Below are positions 52,629 to 60,441 of a stretch of 64,000 bases of DNA, one piece after another. Both the position numbers and the translations under genes were made by a program. The stretch is taken from positions 4,839,001 through 4,903,000 of the forward strand of contig NZ_CP132910.1 in NCBI RefSeq assembly GCF_030846775.1, read 5' to 3'. The notes beneath the pieces were generated by a model. The model saw nothing but the letters and a program-made list of their open reading frames with translations. It ran no database searches and was not told the origin of the DNA. The stretch is from Geothrix sp. 21YS21S-2. GTDB taxonomy: Bacteria; Acidobacteriota; Holophagae; Holophagales; Holophagaceae. The first letter of the stretch is position 1; each line of letters starts with the position of its first letter.

Positions 52629-53948
52629 TCAAAGACCTAGGAGCGCATAGGCAAGGGAGAGGACGATGAGCCCCGCCATGCCCGAGGCCGCGAGGTTGGC
52701 GGTGCGCCGGGTGCCGAAGAGATACGTGTAGAAGACCTTCAACAGGTTGTTGCTGGCGGTGGCGATGATGATGGCCTGGAGGATCTGCCCGCTGCCGATG
52801 CCCAGGTTGCCCTGCAGGACGGTGACCACGAAGGGCGTGATGTCCGAGCAGCCCACGATGAAGGACATGGCGCGAAGGCCCATCTCCTTGAAAAGGATCA
52901 GGGCGTACTTGGTGGCGAAGGAGACCGTCACGAACATGAAGGCGAAAAAGAGCGCGGAATTGATCTCCAGGGGATTCCGGTGGAGAGCCTCCTCGCCGGA
53001 TTCCACGGCGGGGGCGGCCTCCGTGCCGTCCTCGGCGGCCTTGGGCGGGGCCTCCGGGCGCACGTCCCGGTTGAGCCAGAGGCCGTACCCGGCCGACAGC
53101 AGGGCCAGGATCAACAGGGCCGGGGCCACGCGGATGGCGTCCCGTGTGCGGAAGATGGCCACCAGGACCAGGACCCGCAGGTACATCATCGCCACCGCCA
53201 CGAGGATCGCCGCGGCGGCCTGATGGTCCCGGCCCGGGTGCTGCCTGGAGCGCTTGGCGAGCACCAGGACGGCCACGGTGCTGGAATACACGCCGCCCAG
53301 CAGGCCCGTGAGGAGCAGCCCCCTGCGGGGATAGAGGTAGGTCTGCAGCACGTAGCCCAGGTAGGAGATGGTGGTGGTGACCACCACGGCCATCCACACC
53401 TGCCGGGGCGTGAGCGGCAGCACCGCGAAGAGCCGGCCCAGGTAGCCCGTGGGGGGCACCACGGCGGGGATCAGCGGCAGCACGACGCCGGCGATGGCCA
53501 GGAACTTGCAGGCCGTGACCACTTCTCCGGTCTCCAGGCGGTCCGTGAACTTCCGGATCCGGCCCTTGGAGTGAAGCACGAACAGGATGGACACGGCGAT
53601 CAGCACCACGTACCAGTGGGGCTGGAGGAGCGTGATGGGACCCAGGGTGTAGGTGAGCAGGGCGATGAGCACCCCGATCAGGCCGGGGCTCTTCTTCTGG
53701 CGGACCTTGTTGTTGTAGTAGACCAGGAGGAACGGAACGATGGCGGCCAGGCCCATGATGAAGACGTAGGGGCCGACGGTGGGCATCTGGTAGAGGAGGA
53801 AGCCCAGCATGCCGAAGAACACGAAGGTGCGCACGGTGCCGAAGGTGTCGAACTTGTTCTCGCCCTCGTAGTAGTCCCGCAGCCCGATCCCGATGAGGAA
53901 GCTGGCGGCGAGGGTGAGCAGGAACGAGGCTACGAGGGGGGGGATCAT
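52629..53948 (-). CDS. MgtC/SapB-DUF4010 membrane protein (paralogue 1)
   Basis: 439 residues, about 11-13 membrane segments. The N-terminal third (FLIGIGLRDYYEGENKFDTFGTVRTF, FGMLGFLLY) is MgtC/SapB-like. The remainder (TGEVVTACKFLAIAGVVLPLIP, VVVTTTISYLGYVLQTYLYP, GVYSSTVAVLVLAKRS, TASNNLLKVFYTYLFG) matches DUF4010. A charged cytoplasmic loop of about 40 residues lies near 310-345. MgtC-type proteins influence magnesium and phosphate balance; the function of DUF4010 is unknown. Highly similar throughout to the gene at 54694, pointing to a tandem duplication with one gene inserted between. The ATG at 53948 is preceded by AAGGAG. Confidence 0.9.
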   Translation of the reverse strand: MIPPLVASFLLTLAASFLIGIGLRDYYEGENKFDTFGTVRTFVFFGMLGFLLYQMPTVGPYVFIMGLAAIVPFLLVYYNNKVRQKKSPGLIGVLIALLTYTLGPITLLQPHWYVVLIAVSILFVLHSKGRIRKFTDRLETGEVVTACKFLAIAGVVLPLIPAVVPPTGYLGRLFAVLPLTPRQVWMAVVVTTTISYLGYVLQTYLYPRRGLLLTGLLGGVYSSTVAVLVLAKRSRQHPGRDHQAAAAILVAVAMMYLRVLVLVAIFRTRDAIRVAPALLILALLSAGYGLWLNRDVRPEAPPKAAEDGTEAAPAVESGEEALHRNPLEINSALFFAFMFVTVSFATKYALILFKEMGLRAMSFIVGCSDITPFVVTVLQGNLGIGSGQILQAIIIATASNNLLKVFYTYLFGTRRTANLAASGMAGLIVLSLAYALLGL

Positions 53949-53975
53949 GGGCGACTCCTTGCGGCGGTACGTGAC

Positions 53976-54005
53976 GGGGCGCGGAGGGTCTCCCCCCCGC
54001 GCCCC
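53976..54005 (-). other. GC-rich hairpin upstream of DUF4010 paralogue 1
   Basis: GGGGCGCGG and CCGCGCCCC form a 9-bp stem in the 64-bp gap between the 212-residue gene and paralogue 1. No T-run follows, so it may be an mRNA-processing or stability element. Confidence 0.4.
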
Positions 54006-54012
54006 GCGGAGC

Positions 54013-54651
54013 CTACTCCATCCCGACGACCTTCTTGGCGGCCTTCAGGTAGTTGGTGTTGGGCATGGCGGCGATGCCCATGCCCTCGACGACCTTCTTC
54101 ATGCCCTCGTAGTTCTCGCTCTCGGCGCAGGCGGATTCCACCAGGGCGCCGTTGAACCAGACCTGGGCGTACTCGCAGATGATCCCCTCGATGGTGAAGC
54201 CGTAGCGCATCTTCTCGACGCTCACGGGGCACAGGGCAGGGTGCCTGCGGGCGAAGGCGACGAACTCGTCCAGGGTGTAGGTGTCCTGTTCGAGGGCGGT
54301 GTCGACCTTCAGGTGGGAGAGGATGGTGGCCAGGTCCTCGCGCTTGACGGGGAACTGGAACTTGCCGCGGGGCTGGAAGATCTCGTAGCCCTCGGGGGTC
54401 TCGCCGACCTTGGTCTTGATGTCCAGGAGCCCGTCGCGCACCTTGACGTTGGCCTCGTTGGTGAGGGTGGAGAGGAAGTAGGTCTCCGCGGGCATCTTGC
54501 GGGCCTGGAACAGGACGGTCTTGCCGTTCCAGATGTTGCCCTTGACCAGGTCGATGACCCCGTGCCCGAAGACGCGGAACTCGGCGCGGGGGATGATCTT
54601 GGCGGCGTCCTCGGTGGAGGTGGCGGTGTTCTTGGCGAAGGGATCGGCCAT
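54013..54651 (-). CDS. Uncharacterised 212-residue protein, possibly CYTH-like
   Basis: 212 residues, no signal peptide or membrane segment, so cytoplasmic. I recognise no family with confidence. The pattern is faintly that of the CYTH/triphosphate-tunnel fold: an early AEFRVFG strand, NVKVRDGLLDIKTKVG (as in the basic V-K-x-R-D-G-x-L-D-x-K strand), and late VEKMRYGFTIEGIICEYAQV followed by a helix EGMKKVVEGMGI, the usual last CYTH helix. The ExExK metal motif is absent, so it would be a divergent or non-catalytic member. It sits between the two DUF4010 paralogues, 42 bp after one and 64 bp before the other, with an AAAGGAG site. Confidence 0.6.
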   Translation of the reverse strand: MADPFAKNTATSTEDAAKIIPRAEFRVFGHGVIDLVKGNIWNGKTVLFQARKMPAETYFLSTLTNEANVKVRDGLLDIKTKVGETPEGYEIFQPRGKFQFPVKREDLATILSHLKVDTALEQDTYTLDEFVAFARRHPALCPVSVEKMRYGFTIEGIICEYAQVWFNGALVESACAESENYEGMKKVVEGMGIAAMPNTNYLKAAKKVVGME

Positions 54652-54693
54652 GGTGTGGCTCCTTTGGGAAAGGTCGGAAGGGAGGGCCGGAGG

Positions 54694-55974
54694 CTAGAAC
54701 GCCACGGCGACGTAGAGGAAGGAGAGGACGGCGGCGCCGCCCATGCCCGCGGCCACCAGGGTGGCGGCGCGGCGGTTGCCGAAGAGGTAGGCGTAGACGG
54801 CCTTCATGAGGTTGTTGCTGGCCGTGGCCACCAGGATCGCCTGGAGGACCTGCGGCTGGGAGATGCCCAGGTTGCCCTGGAGGATGGAGACGATGAAGGG
54901 CACGATGTCCGAGGCGCCCACCAGGAAGCTGAGCATGCGCAGCCCCAGGTCCTTGAAGTAGATGAGGACGAACTTCGTGACCACGGTGACGACCACGAAC
55001 ATGAGGGCGAAGAGGAGGGCGGCGTTGATCTCCAGCGGGTTGCGTTCCTTGAGCTCGACCTCGGCCTCCGGGACGTCCTCGGGCGCGGGCCCGCCCCGGA
55101 CCCACCAGGCGTAGGCGGCCACAAGGATCGAGAGCGCCAGGAAGGGCACCGTCAGGCGCAGGGCGCCCGCGGGCATGAAGGCCGCCACCAGGATGAGGAT
55201 CCGGAGATACATGGTGGGGGTGGAGAGGAGGATGGCCGCGGCGGTCTCCCGGGCCTCCCCGGGCAGGTTCCGGGTCCGCTTGGAGAGCACGAGCGTGGTC
55301 ATGGTGCTGGAGTAGAGCCCGCCGATGATCCCGGTGAGCAGCATGCCCTTCTTGGGGTAGAGGTAGGTCTGGAGGACATAGCCGGCATAGGAGATGGCGG
55401 TGGTGACCACCACGGCCATCCAGATCTGCCTTGGCGTGACCGGCAGGATGGTGAAGACCCTGGCGGCCCAGCCTTCCACGGGGATCGTGGCCGGTATGAG
55501 CGGCAGGATGACCCCGGTGATGGCCAGGAACTTGCACGCCGTGACCACCTCGCCCGTCTCCAGGCGGTCCGTGAACTTGCGGATGCGCCCCTTGGAGTGG
55601 AGCACCAGGAGGATCGTCACGCCCAGGGCCGCCAGGAACCAGTGCGGCTCATGGATGGCAACCGGGCCGATGCTGTAGGTGAGCATGGCGATGAGCACCC
55701 CGATGAGGCCGGGGCTGCCGTGCTGGGTGACCTTGTTCCGGTAGTAGACCACCAGGAAGGCCCCCAGGACCGCCATCCCCATGAGGAAGGCGAAGGGTCC
55801 CAGGGCCGGGATGCGGTAGACCACGAAGCCCAGCATGCCGATGAAGATGAAGGTGCGGACGGTGCCGAAGGTGTCGTACTTGCCCTCCCCTTCGTAGTAC
55901 TCCCGCAGGCCGATGCCGATCAGGGTGCTCATGGCAAGGGTGAGGAGGAAGGGGATGATCTGGGGTGGCAGCAA
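54694..55974 (-). CDS. MgtC/SapB-DUF4010 membrane protein (paralogue 2)
   Basis: 426 residues, about 11-13 membrane segments, same architecture as the gene at 52629: LIGIGLREYYEGEGKYDTFG, IRKFTDRLETGEVVTACKFL, VVVTTAISYAGYVLQTYLYP, and TASNNLMKAVYAYLFGN. I place the start at a TTG at 55974, with AGAGGT a few bases upstream, because this aligns exactly with the start of its paralogue (the upstream 37 codons of the open frame are unrelated). The gap to the upstream gene is 35 bp. Probably inner-membrane; the transported or sensed ion is unknown. Confidence 0.88.
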   Translation of the reverse strand: MLPPQIIPFLLTLAMSTLIGIGLREYYEGEGKYDTFGTVRTFIFIGMLGFVVYRIPALGPFAFLMGMAVLGAFLVVYYRNKVTQHGSPGLIGVLIAMLTYSIGPVAIHEPHWFLAALGVTILLVLHSKGRIRKFTDRLETGEVVTACKFLAITGVILPLIPATIPVEGWAARVFTILPVTPRQIWMAVVVTTAISYAGYVLQTYLYPKKGMLLTGIIGGLYSSTMTTLVLSKRTRNLPGEARETAAAILLSTPTMYLRILILVAAFMPAGALRLTVPFLALSILVAAYAWWVRGGPAPEDVPEAEVELKERNPLEINAALLFALMFVVVTVVTKFVLIYFKDLGLRMLSFLVGASDIVPFIVSILQGNLGISQPQVLQAILVATASNNLMKAVYAYLFGNRRAATLVAAGMGGAAVLSFLYVAVAF

Positions 55975-56009
55975 TGGGACCTCTTGAAGTAAGGGCGGCA
56001 GGGCCGGTC

Positions 56010-56705
56010 TCAGTGCCTGGACTGGACCGTGTCCCTGAACATGTAGAGATAGAGAAGGGCGATCCCCAGACCCGCGACGAGCCACAGGAGGGACCGGCTG
56101 GAAGGCACCGCCTCCAGGACCATGGAGGTGGAATCGCCCTGCTTGAGGGCGGCGGCCTGCAGGAGCGCCGTCTGGCGGCCGTCGGCCCTTCCCAGGCGGA
56201 CGCGGGGTTCCGCTTCCTTCTTGGTGGGCTTGGGCAGGGCCTCCTTGATGGCCTGGAACCGGTAGCCGGCGGGCAGGACCACCTCGAGGCTGAAGGCGGT
56301 GATGGGATCATCGTAGGTATTGACGAAGGCGGCGCGCACGACCCGGCTGGAGCCGGGCATCTTGGCCTTTTCGCCCTCGGCGACGGCTTCGGGCGAGAAC
56401 AGGCCGGTGGCCGTGTAGGTGAAGGAGCAGGTCCAGACGCCAGGTTCCGGCGGCAGGACGACCTTCACGAGCGCACCGCGGGATTCCAGGCCGAGTGCCT
56501 TCGGGCCGCTCGCGAGGAGGAACCCGGAGGCCTTGAGGCCCACGGGGATCTCAACGGTCTCGTTCGCCGCGCCGGCGATCACCAGCGTGGTGGTTGCCCG
56601 GCCCGCGCCGTCCGGGGAGAGTTCCACCCGGGTGGCGTAGGACTGGATCTCGGCCGCTGAAAGGGCGGCGCCCAGGAGGAGGAGGGGAAGCAGGAGCCGG
56701 CTCAT
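56010..56705 (-). CDS. Periplasmic protein with C-terminal membrane anchor
   Basis: 231 residues. A signal peptide (LLLPLLLLGAALSAAEI), a beta-rich periplasmic domain of about 170 residues (ATRVELSPDGAGRATTTLVI, VWTCSFTYTATGLF, ITAFSLEVVLPAGYRF) and a C-terminal membrane segment (LLWLVAGLGIALLYLYMF) with a short cytoplasmic tail. No family recognised. The ATG overlaps the stop codon of the SLC13 gene (ATGA), which indicates translational coupling. It may be a periplasmic partner of that transporter, an inference from the overlap alone. Confidence 0.75.
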   Translation of the reverse strand: MSRLLLPLLLLGAALSAAEIQSYATRVELSPDGAGRATTTLVIAGAANETVEIPVGLKASGFLLASGPKALGLESRGALVKVVLPPEPGVWTCSFTYTATGLFSPEAVAEGEKAKMPGSSRVVRAAFVNTYDDPITAFSLEVVLPAGYRFQAIKEALPKPTKKEAEPRVRLGRADGRQTALLQAAALKQGDSTSMVLEAVPSSRSLLWLVAGLGIALLYLYMFRDTVQSRH

Positions 56706-58267
56706 TTAGGCATCGCCCAGAAGGAAGGCGTGATGCCGAGCCAGTGGAACCAGGTGGCCGCCGAGATGACCAGCAGCACCATGCCCACCGTGCACGTGAT
56801 CATGCCGAACTTGAAGTTGTCCATCACGGTGTACTGGTTCGTGGAGAAGAGGATCACGTTGGGCTTGCCGCTGATGGGCAGGCCCACCACCCAGTCGATG
56901 CAGAGCGCGGCGGGCAGGGCCATGGACACGGGATCCCAGCCCAGGGCCTTGGACATCGTGATGATGATCGGGATGAGGATGATGGTGCGCACCGTCTTGG
57001 AGGTGGTGAGCAGGTGGCTGTACATCATCACGCCGGTGATGAGGGTGAAGGCCGCGCCGAAGGGGATGGACTTCAGGTTCATGCCTCCGAACAGCGTCCT
57101 GACGCCCCATTCCGCCGCCCCGGTGTCCTCCAGGGCGAGGCCGCCGGCATAGGCGCCCGCGGAGAAGATGAGGAGGTGCCAGGGGATGTCCGCCTCGCTC
57201 CACTGGAGCACCCCGTAGCGGGGGAAGAGCACGAGCACCGCGCCGATCAGGGCCGCGAAGGGCGCGCTGATCTCCACGCCGAACCAGCGCATGTGGAATA
57301 TGTCGGTCATCCAGAGGAAGAGCACCACGCCGAAGATGACCATGGCCTTCTTCTCCTGGAAGCTGAACGCGCCCATGGAGCGGTGCTGCTCCTCCACCAG
57401 GGCCAGGCCGCCCTCGACCTTGGGGGTCTGGTCCCCGGCCGCGATGGGGAAGATGAACCTCTGCCCCACGAACCACATGATAAGCATGGTGAGGATGGCG
57501 ATGGGAGCCCCGGCGATCATCCAGTCCATGTAGTAGACCCGGTGGCCGGTCATGCTCTGGATGAAGGCCACCGCCACCAGGTTGGCCGAGGAGCCGGTCA
57601 TGGTGACGGAGGTGAGCACCGAGATGCCCGCCAGGTTGAGCAGAAGCAGGTTCTTGCCGAAGTTGTTGGGGGTCTGCTCGGTGGAGCCGTAGATGGTGCC
57701 CACCACGATGATCAGGGGCAGGGTCATGACGCAGCGCGCCGCCGTGGCCGGGATCAGGGGGGACAGGGCCAGCTGGAGGATGACGAAGGCCAGCAGGGCC
57801 CAGGAGGCCTTCCGGCCGAACTTGACGATGAGCCACAGCGCCATGCGCTTGGCCAGGCGGGTCTTCACCAGCATGGAGCTGAGGATGAAGGCCAGCAGGT
57901 TGAGCCAGATCACTTCCATGCCCAGCACGTCCATGATCGGCTTGGCCGGGGAGGTGCGCGTGACCAGGAGCAGGAACATGAGGATCAGGGACGTGACGTA
58001 GGTGGGGAAGGGCTCGGTCACCCACCACACCAGGGCCAGCGCGAAGCAGGCCGTGCCCGTCTGGGCCGCGCCGCTCAGGCCGGCGCCCGCGGGGAGGTAG
58101 TACACGAGGAGGAAGAGCAGGATGCCCCCCGGGAATCCCAGGTAGCGCATCCATTTCTCGGTGGGGCTCTGGGCCTCTCTCGTCTTGGAGGAGAGGACCA
58201 TCTTCTCCATGTCCAGGAGGGCCTGGAGGGAGTGGGCGGGAGTCGCCGCGGGTGCTTCAGCTGCCAT
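56702..58267 (-). CDS. SLC13/DASS-type anion transporter
   Basis: 521 residues with about 11-12 membrane segments. Two signature loops of the DASS family are visible: TMTGSSANLVAVAF near residue 225 (SNT-type motif) and LPISGKPNVILFSTNQ near residue 465 (second SNT-type motif). Family members are sodium-driven importers of sulfate, di- and tricarboxylates or, in yeast and plants, phosphate. The neighbourhood of phosphate-hydrolysing enzymes favours phosphate, but sulfate or dicarboxylate cannot be excluded from sequence. It starts 50 bp after the CYTH gene, past a GC hairpin; weak ribosome-binding site AGGCAGAG. Confidence 0.9.
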   Translation of the reverse strand: MAAEAPAATPAHSLQALLDMEKMVLSSKTREAQSPTEKWMRYLGFPGGILLFLLVYYLPAGAGLSGAAQTGTACFALALVWWVTEPFPTYVTSLILMFLLLVTRTSPAKPIMDVLGMEVIWLNLLAFILSSMLVKTRLAKRMALWLIVKFGRKASWALLAFVILQLALSPLIPATAARCVMTLPLIIVVGTIYGSTEQTPNNFGKNLLLLNLAGISVLTSVTMTGSSANLVAVAFIQSMTGHRVYYMDWMIAGAPIAILTMLIMWFVGQRFIFPIAAGDQTPKVEGGLALVEEQHRSMGAFSFQEKKAMVIFGVVLFLWMTDIFHMRWFGVEISAPFAALIGAVLVLFPRYGVLQWSEADIPWHLLIFSAGAYAGGLALEDTGAAEWGVRTLFGGMNLKSIPFGAAFTLITGVMMYSHLLTTSKTVRTIILIPIIITMSKALGWDPVSMALPAALCIDWVVGLPISGKPNVILFSTNQYTVMDNFKFGMITCTVGMVLLVISAATWFHWLGITPSFWAMPK

Positions 58268-58287
58268 CGCTCTGCCTGAAAAGGCGA

Positions 58288-58307
58288 GCCGCCCCCCTGG
58301 GGGCGGC
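58288..58307 (-). terminator. GC hairpin between the CYTH and SLC13 genes
   Basis: GCCGCCCC and GGGGCGGC form an 8-bp stem around a 4-nt loop. On the minus strand it is followed after five bases by TTTT, so it may be a weak terminator reducing transcription into the SLC13 gene. Confidence 0.5.
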
Positions 58308-58317
58308 CCGCGGTTGA

Positions 58318-58791
58318 TTACGCCTTGTTCCAGGTATTGTAAGGGTTCTTAAGCAGGTTGGAGTTGAAATAGCGGGGGTCGCTGGAGACTTCGGGGCCCA
58401 CCCAGGCGGGGAGGGTGATGGCCTCGTCCTCGGAGGCCAGCTCGATCTCGGCCACCACCAGGCCCTCGTTGAGGCCGTGGAAGACGTCGATCTCCCAGGT
58501 CTTGCCGAAGTGCACCTCCTTGTGGCGGTGCTTGTCGATCAGGGGCTGCTCGCAGAGGTTGTCCAGCAGCAGGGCGGCGTCCTCGACCGGGATGGAATAC
58601 TCGAATTCCGAGCGGGTTACGCCGGTGGTGATGCCCTTGATGGTGAGCTTGGCGCGGGTGCCTTCGATGCGCACGCGCACCACCCGCTCCTTCTGCGAAT
58701 TGAGGTAGCCCTGCTTGAAGTGGATGCCTTCGCCCTGGGGGACCCACGCGTCGAGCTTCACCTGGTACTTGCGTTCGATTTCCTTGGCCAC
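58318..58791 (-). CDS. CYTH-domain triphosphate tunnel metalloenzyme
   Basis: 157 residues. The GTG at 58791 has a perfect AGGAGG site; an upstream ATG would add 13 residues without homology. The protein starts MAKEIERKYQVK, containing the diagnostic ExExK metal motif (Glu4, Glu6, Lys8). Basic strands VVRVRIEGTRAKLTIKG and the acidic EYSIPVED, WEIDVF and VAEIELASEDE follow in the order of the eight-stranded tunnel, and the C-terminal SSDPRYFNSNLLKNPY is typical of the CYTH subgroup that includes the Nitrosomonas and Clostridium tripolyphosphatases. The likely reaction is hydrolysis of tripolyphosphate or another triphosphate with magnesium or manganese in the cytoplasm. Second gene after the porin. 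Confidence 0.93.
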   Translation of the reverse strand: MAKEIERKYQVKLDAWVPQGEGIHFKQGYLNSQKERVVRVRIEGTRAKLTIKGITTGVTRSEFEYSIPVEDAALLLDNLCEQPLIDKHRHKEVHFGKTWEIDVFHGLNEGLVVAEIELASEDEAITLPAWVGPEVSSDPRYFNSNLLKNPYNTWNKA

Positions 58792-58840
58792 GGGGCCTCC
58801 TGATTCAAAGTGCGGGTTGGAGTGTTTCACGGCGGACAGT

Positions 58841-58880
58841 CCTTCCGGAAGGGCCCTGGGTGCGGGCCCTATCCGGAAGG
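58841..58880 (-). other. Long hairpin between porin and CYTH genes
   Basis: CCTTCCGGAAGGGCCC at 58841-58856 pairs with 58864-58880 (16 bp with one bulged base, 7-nt loop). No T-run on either side. It follows the porin stop codon by about 10 bp and may protect the porin mRNA or partly terminate. Confidence 0.6.
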
Positions 58881-58890
58881 GCGCGGTGGT

Positions 58891-60216
58891 CTAGAAATTG
58901 ACCTGGAGCCGGATGGTCGTGATGGAGAAGTCGTCGTTGACGATGCCGCCGTAGACGCCCTTGGGCTTGGCGTTCTCGTTGTTGTCGACCTTGGTGTAGT
59001 CGGCCATCCAGCGGATGTTCTTGTTGGTGTACCAGGTCAGGCCCAGGGACATGTTCTTGGCCTGGCCGCCCTTGACGGCGTCGATGGCGGTGAGGTCGTC
59101 CTGGTTCATCTTGCTGTAGCGGGCCACCACTTCGAGGGCACCCATCTTGCTGCTGGGGGTGACCTTGCCGAACAGGCCGTCCTGGGCGCTGTAGGAGCGC
59201 CGGCCGCCGAAGATGTAGGACACCTGGCCGTAGTAGGTGGAGAAGGTGTGGTCGACGACGCTGGCGGCGAGGGCGGCGGCGGTGGTGCCGAAGGCGTCCC
59301 GGCGCTTGACCTTGGTCTGCTGGTACTCGCTCTGCCAGGAGAAGGCGTTCCACACGCCCGCGAACTCGGCGCCGGTCTGGGTGTAGTTCTTGACGTTGGC
59401 GACCTTGGCGTTCAGGAACTTGGCCTTGCTGATCTTGCCGGCCTCGGGCCTGCCGGAGAAGTCGATGGCATAGGCCTCGCCCGCCACGGGCACCAGGGTG
59501 GTGGTGCTGTAGTCGGCGATGGGGGTGCGGGTGTTCATGGCCACGCCGAAGTGGATGGCCTTGGACTCGTTGACGAGGATGGGGGCCACGCTGACCCGGC
59601 CGGCATAGCCCCAGCCGTGGTCGGAGCCGTTGGTGTCGGCGGTGTTGGTGTCGTCGATGGCCTGGCCGAAGAAGTTGGCCTTGGCCTGCCAGCGCTCGCC
59701 CCACTTGGCGACGGCGACGCCCACGTGCCGGTCGGGGGTCCAGATGTCGCTGTAGGAGCGCTCGGTGAACCAGATGGCGTTGGAGGAGGAGAGGGTGTCG
59801 AAGCCGAAGGGCGCCTTGAACTGGCCCACCTGGATCAGGGTGTCCTTGAAGCCCTGGTAGCCGACCCACATGTCCTTGACGGAGGCACCGCCTTCGGCGA
59901 AATCGTAGTCGCCTTCGGCGACCCAGTCCTTGCCGAAGCCGGCCTTGAAGCTGATGCGGCCGCGGCGCAGCTGGGTGCCGTTGGCCAGGCGGTTCTTGTT
60001 GCCGTCGAAGAAGACCGAGTCCAGGTGGAAGCGGCCGCCGAACTTGACGTAGAAGCCGCCGTCCTTGGACTCGTCGGACTTCTTGGCCTCGAGTTTGGTG
60101 AGCTTCTCGACCTTCTTCTCGAGATCGGCGATGCGCTTGTCGGCGTCGGTGGGAGCCTGGGCGGCGAGGGGGCCCGCCAGGATGGCGAGGGCCAAGGGCG
60201 TGACGAAGAACTTCAT
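58891..60216 (-). CDS. OprP/OprO-type (phosphate-selective) porin
   Basis: 441 residues. Signal peptide (FFVTPLALAILAGPLAAQA), a short coiled coil (KRIADLEKKVEKLTKLEAKK) as in trimeric porins, and a beta-barrel rich in aromatic strand ends. The segment GGRFHLDSVFFDGN, RRGRISFKAGFGKDWVAEGDYDF, MWVGYQGFKDTLIQVGQFKAPFG and the terminal phenylalanine (RLQVNF) match the phosphate-selective porin O/P family, whose prototypes pass orthophosphate (OprP) and polyphosphate (OprO). The start at 60216 follows GGAGG. A sigma-54-type promoter lies about 90 bp upstream. Anion selectivity is inferred from the family. Confidence 0.92.
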   Translation of the reverse strand: MKFFVTPLALAILAGPLAAQAPTDADKRIADLEKKVEKLTKLEAKKSDESKDGGFYVKFGGRFHLDSVFFDGNKNRLANGTQLRRGRISFKAGFGKDWVAEGDYDFAEGGASVKDMWVGYQGFKDTLIQVGQFKAPFGFDTLSSSNAIWFTERSYSDIWTPDRHVGVAVAKWGERWQAKANFFGQAIDDTNTADTNGSDHGWGYAGRVSVAPILVNESKAIHFGVAMNTRTPIADYSTTTLVPVAGEAYAIDFSGRPEAGKISKAKFLNAKVANVKNYTQTGAEFAGVWNAFSWQSEYQQTKVKRRDAFGTTAAALAASVVDHTFSTYYGQVSYIFGGRRSYSAQDGLFGKVTPSSKMGALEVVARYSKMNQDDLTAIDAVKGGQAKNMSLGLTWYTNKNIRWMADYTKVDNNENAKPKGVYGGIVNDDFSITTIRLQVNF

Positions 60217-60304
60217 GTGAACCTCCAGCGGTAGGTCATGGGGGGCGCGCGGGCGCGCCGGCTTTGTTGAAGACGAGGGTTTCCCAGAGGGAATGGACCT
60301 GAAT

Positions 60305-60320
60305 TGGAAGATGCGTGCCA
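60305..60320 (-). promoter_or_regulatory. Sigma-54-type promoter of the porin gene
   Basis: On the minus strand: perfect -24 TGGCAC, five bases, then TTCCA (-12 consensus TTGCW, one mismatch in the GC). It is the only -24-type box in the 225-bp spacer between adk and the porin, whose upstream half is AT-rich. Confidence 0.55.
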
Positions 60321-60441
60321 AGTTTGAAATTGATGATAAGTCAAATATTTACAGGCATTGAGTATTGAGGAGGGGGGATCCGTCCGGGACGTCCGTGCGG
60401 AAATCCGCGCAGAACCCCTGCGGGAATGCGCACGGGGCGGC

